From Eubacterium sp. UBA3279 (lineage in GTDB: Bacteria > Bacillota > Clostridia > Lachnospirales > Lachnospiraceae): DNA of 16,384 nt. The position numbers and the translations under genes were made by a program. How positions within the stretch are numbered: the stretch's first letter is position 1; each line of letters begins with the position of its first letter. The stretch lies in assembly GCA_002361775.1 (NCBI GenBank), contig DETV01000090.1, positions 1 to 16,384 of the forward strand, read 5' to 3'. This document shows, piece by piece, positions 14,521 to 16,384 of this stretch. The notes beneath the pieces are model-generated. The model saw nothing but the letters and a program-made list of their open reading frames with translations. It was not told the origin of the DNA and did not search any database.

Positions 14521-14546
14521 GCCCGGATACCGTTAGATATCCGGGC
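14521..14546. terminator. Terminator-like hairpin after relQ
   Basis: A perfect 9-bp stem GCCCGGATA (14521-14529) with TATCCGGGC (14538-14546) and an 8-nt loop, 22 nt after the relQ stop. The following AATTATTATG is only partly U-rich, so termination may be incomplete or aided by Rho. Confidence 0.65.
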
Positions 14547-14556
14547 AATTATTATG

Positions 14557-14617
14557 AAAAAATTTTATGTGTAATGAACCCATTACAATACACAACTTCG
14601 CTATTCCTTTCGGAACT
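14557..14617 (-). ncRNA. Candidate small RNA on the minus strand between relQ and the DUF1002 gene
   Basis: Predicted from signals only. An extended -10 TGGTATGAT (complement of 14624-14632) would start a transcript near 14617. That transcript would contain a UUCC-GAAA-GGAA tetraloop hairpin (complement of 14604-14615), then a second hairpin. The second hairpin has GTAATG/CATTAC with loop GGTT (complement of 14571-14586) and a lower 6-bp stem 14590-14595 with 14565-14570 across a 3-nt bulge. Six Us follow (complement of 14557-14562). The product would be about 61 nt. No convincing open frame lies in it. Read-through would run antisense to the relQ 3' end. Confidence 0.3.
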
Positions 14618-14638
14618 GTATTTATCATACCAATGGAT

Positions 14639-14677
14639 TGTGAATAAACTGTGAACAAATGGTTAATTTATGGTTAA
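14639..14677 (-). promoter_or_regulatory. Four direct repeats in 11-bp phase: PhoP/OmpR-family response-regulator binding array
   Basis: Read on the minus strand, the hexamers TTAACC, TTAACC, TTCACA, TTCACA begin exactly 11 bp apart (complements of 14672-14677, 14661-14666, 14650-14655 and 14639-14644), with 5-bp spacers. On the plus strand the same array reads TGTGAA twice, then GGTTAAT twice. B. subtilis PhoP binds TTAACA-like hexamers with ~5-bp spacers, and OmpR/PhoB-type regulators generally use 11-bp direct repeats. The last hexamer is 9 bp from the extended -10 TGGTATGAT on the same strand, where such boxes replace the -35. Naming PhoP itself is inference. Confidence 0.5.
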
Positions 14678-14733
14678 TCTGTACAAAAAAACAGAAAAAC
14701 TGAAAAGAACACTATGCAAATTTACCACAGCAA

Positions 14734-14753
14734 TTCTCTACCATAATAGAGAA
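14734..14753 (-). terminator. Weak hairpin downstream of the DUF1002 gene
   Basis: TTCTCTA (14734-14740) pairs with TAGAGAA (14747-14753) around a 6-nt loop, 12 bp past the stop codon of the minus-strand gene. There is no U-run after it in that direction, so a terminator role is uncertain. Confidence 0.3.
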
Positions 14754-14765
14754 ATTCGTGATTTA

Positions 14766-15668
14766 TCAATTGAACCAGCCTTTGATCGCATTCCATGCCT
14801 GTTGCAGCCAATTCATAATCGTGGCAAAAAAGCCATCTACCTGTTCCTGGGTAATGTTTAAATCCAAACCCTCCAGTTTTTCGTACAGGTCTTTTGCCTG
14901 CTCTTTTAATGCATCAACATCCAGGTCCAGTTCTCCAATCTTTTCCATAAGAGAAGCGATTTTTGCCCGGTCTTCCTCGGAAAGTTCAATTTCCAATTGT
15001 TGGGCGGTGTCATCGATGATGGCTTCAATTTGCTCAGGTTCAGATACATCTTCGGAGACAATCACATCTTTGACTGCGCCAATTAATTCTTCGGCTTTGG
15101 ACTGATCACCAAGAGTTTCTCCCAGTTCGCTGGTGGTAACCAGTTCTTCAGTGGCAGCGTCAGCATTTTCAGCTTTGATTGTTTCACCGGTCATAGCGCC
15201 ATAAGCCTTCATAGCTCCTACTAAAGCGGCGGTACCTGAAATCTGAAATGGTCCGGCTACGCGGATTTCTGCATTTTCCAGACCGGCAGTAGCCAGGGCA
15301 TTCTGATACATTCCGGTGGTACAGTAGGTGATGTTTTGAGTTTTTACTTTGATACCTGTACCTTCTTCCTTCTTTTCTACAACAACAGAGGAGAGAGCTC
15401 TTGTTCCGATTACTTTTGCATCCATATAAGAATCAAGATAACTGTGTTCATCCTGATTGGTAACGGTGACTACCATATATTGATCAAGTTTTGCCAGATC
15501 GACTCCTAATAGATTCAATACGGTAGATTTTTCTGATTCGGAAAGATCGGCGCCCAGAGCAAGGTAGGGAGCATCCACCTGATCAGCCTGTACAGAAACG
15601 GCGCCGGCTAAGCTGCTGAAAATAGTGAGAGCAGACAAAGCGGCTGCAAAAAATTTTTTTATCATCAT
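14766..15668 (-). CDS. Secreted DUF1002 (YpuA-like) protein
   Basis: A 300-residue exported protein of unknown function. Residues 1-28 form a signal peptide: MMIKKFF, then a hydrophobic core, with a likely cleavage site after VQA (26-28) and before DQ. There is no lipobox Cys and no sortase motif. The DUF1002 domain covers about 35-210, with recognisable blocks VTVTNQDEHSYL (67-78), ALSSVVVE (91-98), the NIT segment (112-114), MYQNALATAGL (120-130) and GPFQISGTAALVGAMKAY (139-156). The rest (about 190-280) is acidic and helical, and the last ~20 residues are Trp-rich and amphipathic (W287, W292, W298). Members such as B. subtilis YpuA are envelope-associated but uncharacterised. AAGGAGA (complement of 15680-15686) lies 11 nt from the first ATG. 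A three-codon frame ATG-TTA-CTA-TGA ends across that ATG. Confidence 0.85.
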   Translation of the reverse strand: MMIKKFFAAALSALTIFSSLAGAVSVQADQVDAPYLALGADLSESEKSTVLNLLGVDLAKLDQYMVVTVTNQDEHSYLDSYMDAKVIGTRALSSVVVEKKEEGTGIKVKTQNITYCTTGMYQNALATAGLENAEIRVAGPFQISGTAALVGAMKAYGAMTGETIKAENADAATEELVTTSELGETLGDQSKAEELIGAVKDVIVSEDVSEPEQIEAIIDDTAQQLEIELSEEDRAKIASLMEKIGELDLDVDALKEQAKDLYEKLEGLDLNITQEQVDGFFATIMNWLQQAWNAIKGWFN

Positions 15669-15728
15669 AGTAACATAATCTCCTTTTGAAAAAAACGGTT
15701 AAAGTGAATAGTGTTTTGGCACCATTCT

Positions 15729-15737
15729 ATTATAACA
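15729..15737 (-). promoter_or_regulatory. Extended -10 promoter of the DUF1002 gene, minus strand
   Basis: TGTTATAAT (complement of 15729-15737) is a perfect -10 with TGn extension. No good -35 is found 16-18 bp upstream. The leader would be ~55 nt. Confidence 0.6.
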
Positions 15738-15811
15738 CTTTTAGGGGAAGAAATCTCTTAAAGTTTTTTGAAGAAACTTTATAGATAATAATTATTTAGA
15801 AATAGGAACAT

Positions 15812-15843
15812 AAAAAAGAGAGAACAGCAAGCCGTTCTCTCTT
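15812..15843 (-). terminator. Intrinsic terminator of the rubrerythrin gene
   Basis: On the minus strand AAGAGAGAAC (complement of 15834-15843) pairs with GTTCTCTCTT (complement of 15816-15825) around an 8-nt loop. The T-run continues to 15812. It begins 19 nt after the rubrerythrin stop codon. Confidence 0.88.
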
Positions 15844-15862
15844 GATAATTATAAGCTATTTC

Positions 15863-16384
15863 TTAGCCAAAGTATCTCTTCAGCAGACCTTCGAATGCTT
15901 TTCCGTGTCTAGCCTCGTCTCTGGCCATTTCATGAACTGTATCATGAATAGCATCCAGGTTAGCAGCTTTTGCACGTTTAGCCAGATCGAATTTACCAGC
16001 AGTAGCGCCGTTTTCAGCTTCTACTCTCATTTCCAGGTTTTTCTTTGTGCTGTTAGTAACAACTTCGCCCAGCAGTTCTGCAAATTTAGCAGCATGTTCA
16101 GCTTCTTCGTAAGCAGCTTTCTCCCAGTACAGACCGATTTCCGGATATCCTTCTCTGTGAGCTACTCTTGCCATAGCCAGGTACATACCAACTTCAGAAC
16201 ATTCTCCTTCAAAGTTTGCTCTCAGATCAGCCAGGATGTCTTCGCTAACGCCCTGAGCAACACCAACTACATGTTCAGCAGCCCATGTTCTTTCTTCTGT
16301 CTGCTCAATGAACTTATCTGCAGGTGCTTTACAGATAGGGCAAAATTCAGGTGCTGCATCTCCTTCGTGAACATAACCGCATAC
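15863..16384 (-). CDS. Reverse rubrerythrin (rubredoxin domain N-terminal, ferritin-like domain C-terminal), 5' end outside the window
   Basis: A di-iron peroxidase that detoxifies hydrogen peroxide (and oxygen) in anaerobes; the reverse rubrerythrin of Clostridium acetobutylicum reduces both with electrons from NADH via a reductase. 173 residues are visible, open to the window edge. The visible start carries CGYVHEGDAAPEFCPIC, the second half of a CxxC...CxxC rubredoxin iron site (the first Cys lies outside the window). A four-helix ferritin-like domain follows, with FEGECSEVGMY, YEEAEHAAKF (ExxH) and DEARHG as di-iron ligand motifs. Classical rubrerythrin has the rubredoxin at the C terminus, so this is the reversed type. 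Only about 5-10 residues are missing, judged from the distance of the rubredoxin Cys to the usual start. Codon use is highly biased, as expected for an abundant protein. Confidence 0.92.
   Translation of the reverse strand, partial: VCGYVHEGDAAPEFCPICKAPADKFIEQTEERTWAAEHVVGVAQGVSEDILADLRANFEGECSEVGMYLAMARVAHREGYPEIGLYWEKAAYEEAEHAAKFAELLGEVVTNSTKKNLEMRVEAENGATAGKFDLAKRAKAANLDAIHDTVHEMARDEARHGKAFEGLLKRYFG

Noticed and set aside
14499..14765. Tandem repeats as a CRISPR remnant or insertion-sequence end
   Set aside because: Units are only 11 bp without spacers, in two related pairs, and adjoin a -10 element; this fits a response-regulator array, not CRISPR or a transposon.
1..16384. Defence island, secondary-metabolite cluster, prophage or conjugative element
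   Set aside because: All protein genes except the TPR/AAA and DUF1002 proteins belong to housekeeping families, with uniform composition and no integrase, transposase or attachment repeats.

Overview
The window looks like ordinary chromosome from a low-to-medium-GC anaerobic Firmicute, most likely Lachnospiraceae (Clostridium cluster XIVa). The evidence is a CBS/DRTGG-type manganese pyrophosphatase, a Clostridium symbiosum/E. coli-like hexameric glutamate dehydrogenase, a rubrerythrin with its rubredoxin domain at the N terminus, strong AGGAGG-type ribosome binding sites, TTGACA/TATAAT promoters often with a TGn extension, and many U-tailed terminators. The genus is inference. I see no rRNA, tRNA, CRISPR array, insertion sequence or phage gene.

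Layout. A ketopantoate reductase gene (minus, cut by the window start at its 3' end) diverges from a two-gene plus-strand operon for CBS-type inorganic pyrophosphatase and a flavin reductase-like protein. gdhA follows with a near-consensus promoter and a perfect 21-bp terminator. That terminator also serves the convergent dinB - M42 aminopeptidase operon, in which the stop and start codons overlap. dinB and a shikimate kinase-like gene diverge from back-to-back promoters. Then come murA, a large TPR / acidic linker / AAA-like protein, rsmA (ksgA) behind a strong hairpin, and a corrinoid adenosyltransferase - RelQ alarmone synthetase pair. The right end carries, on the minus strand, a secreted DUF1002 protein and a reverse rubrerythrin cut by the window end at its 5' side.

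The genes are mostly housekeeping: pantothenate/CoA, pyrophosphate recycling, ammonium assimilation, aromatic amino acid synthesis, peptidoglycan precursors, rRNA methylation, cobamide activation, stringent response and peroxide defence. They do not form one pathway.

The most unusual signals are four. (1) Four direct repeats in exact 11-bp phase, PhoP/OmpR-box-like, lie between the convergent 3' ends of relQ and the DUF1002 gene. They sit next to an extended -10 and are followed by a terminator-like hairpin, which suggests an unannotated small RNA under a response regulator. (2) The 860-residue TPR/AAA protein has an AAA domain that keeps Walker A but has lost the Walker B Asp-Glu pair and the arginine finger. 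(3) The shikimate kinase-like protein lacks the usual shikimate-binding Arg. (4) A strong intrinsic-terminator-like hairpin ends only 19 nt before the rsmA start codon.
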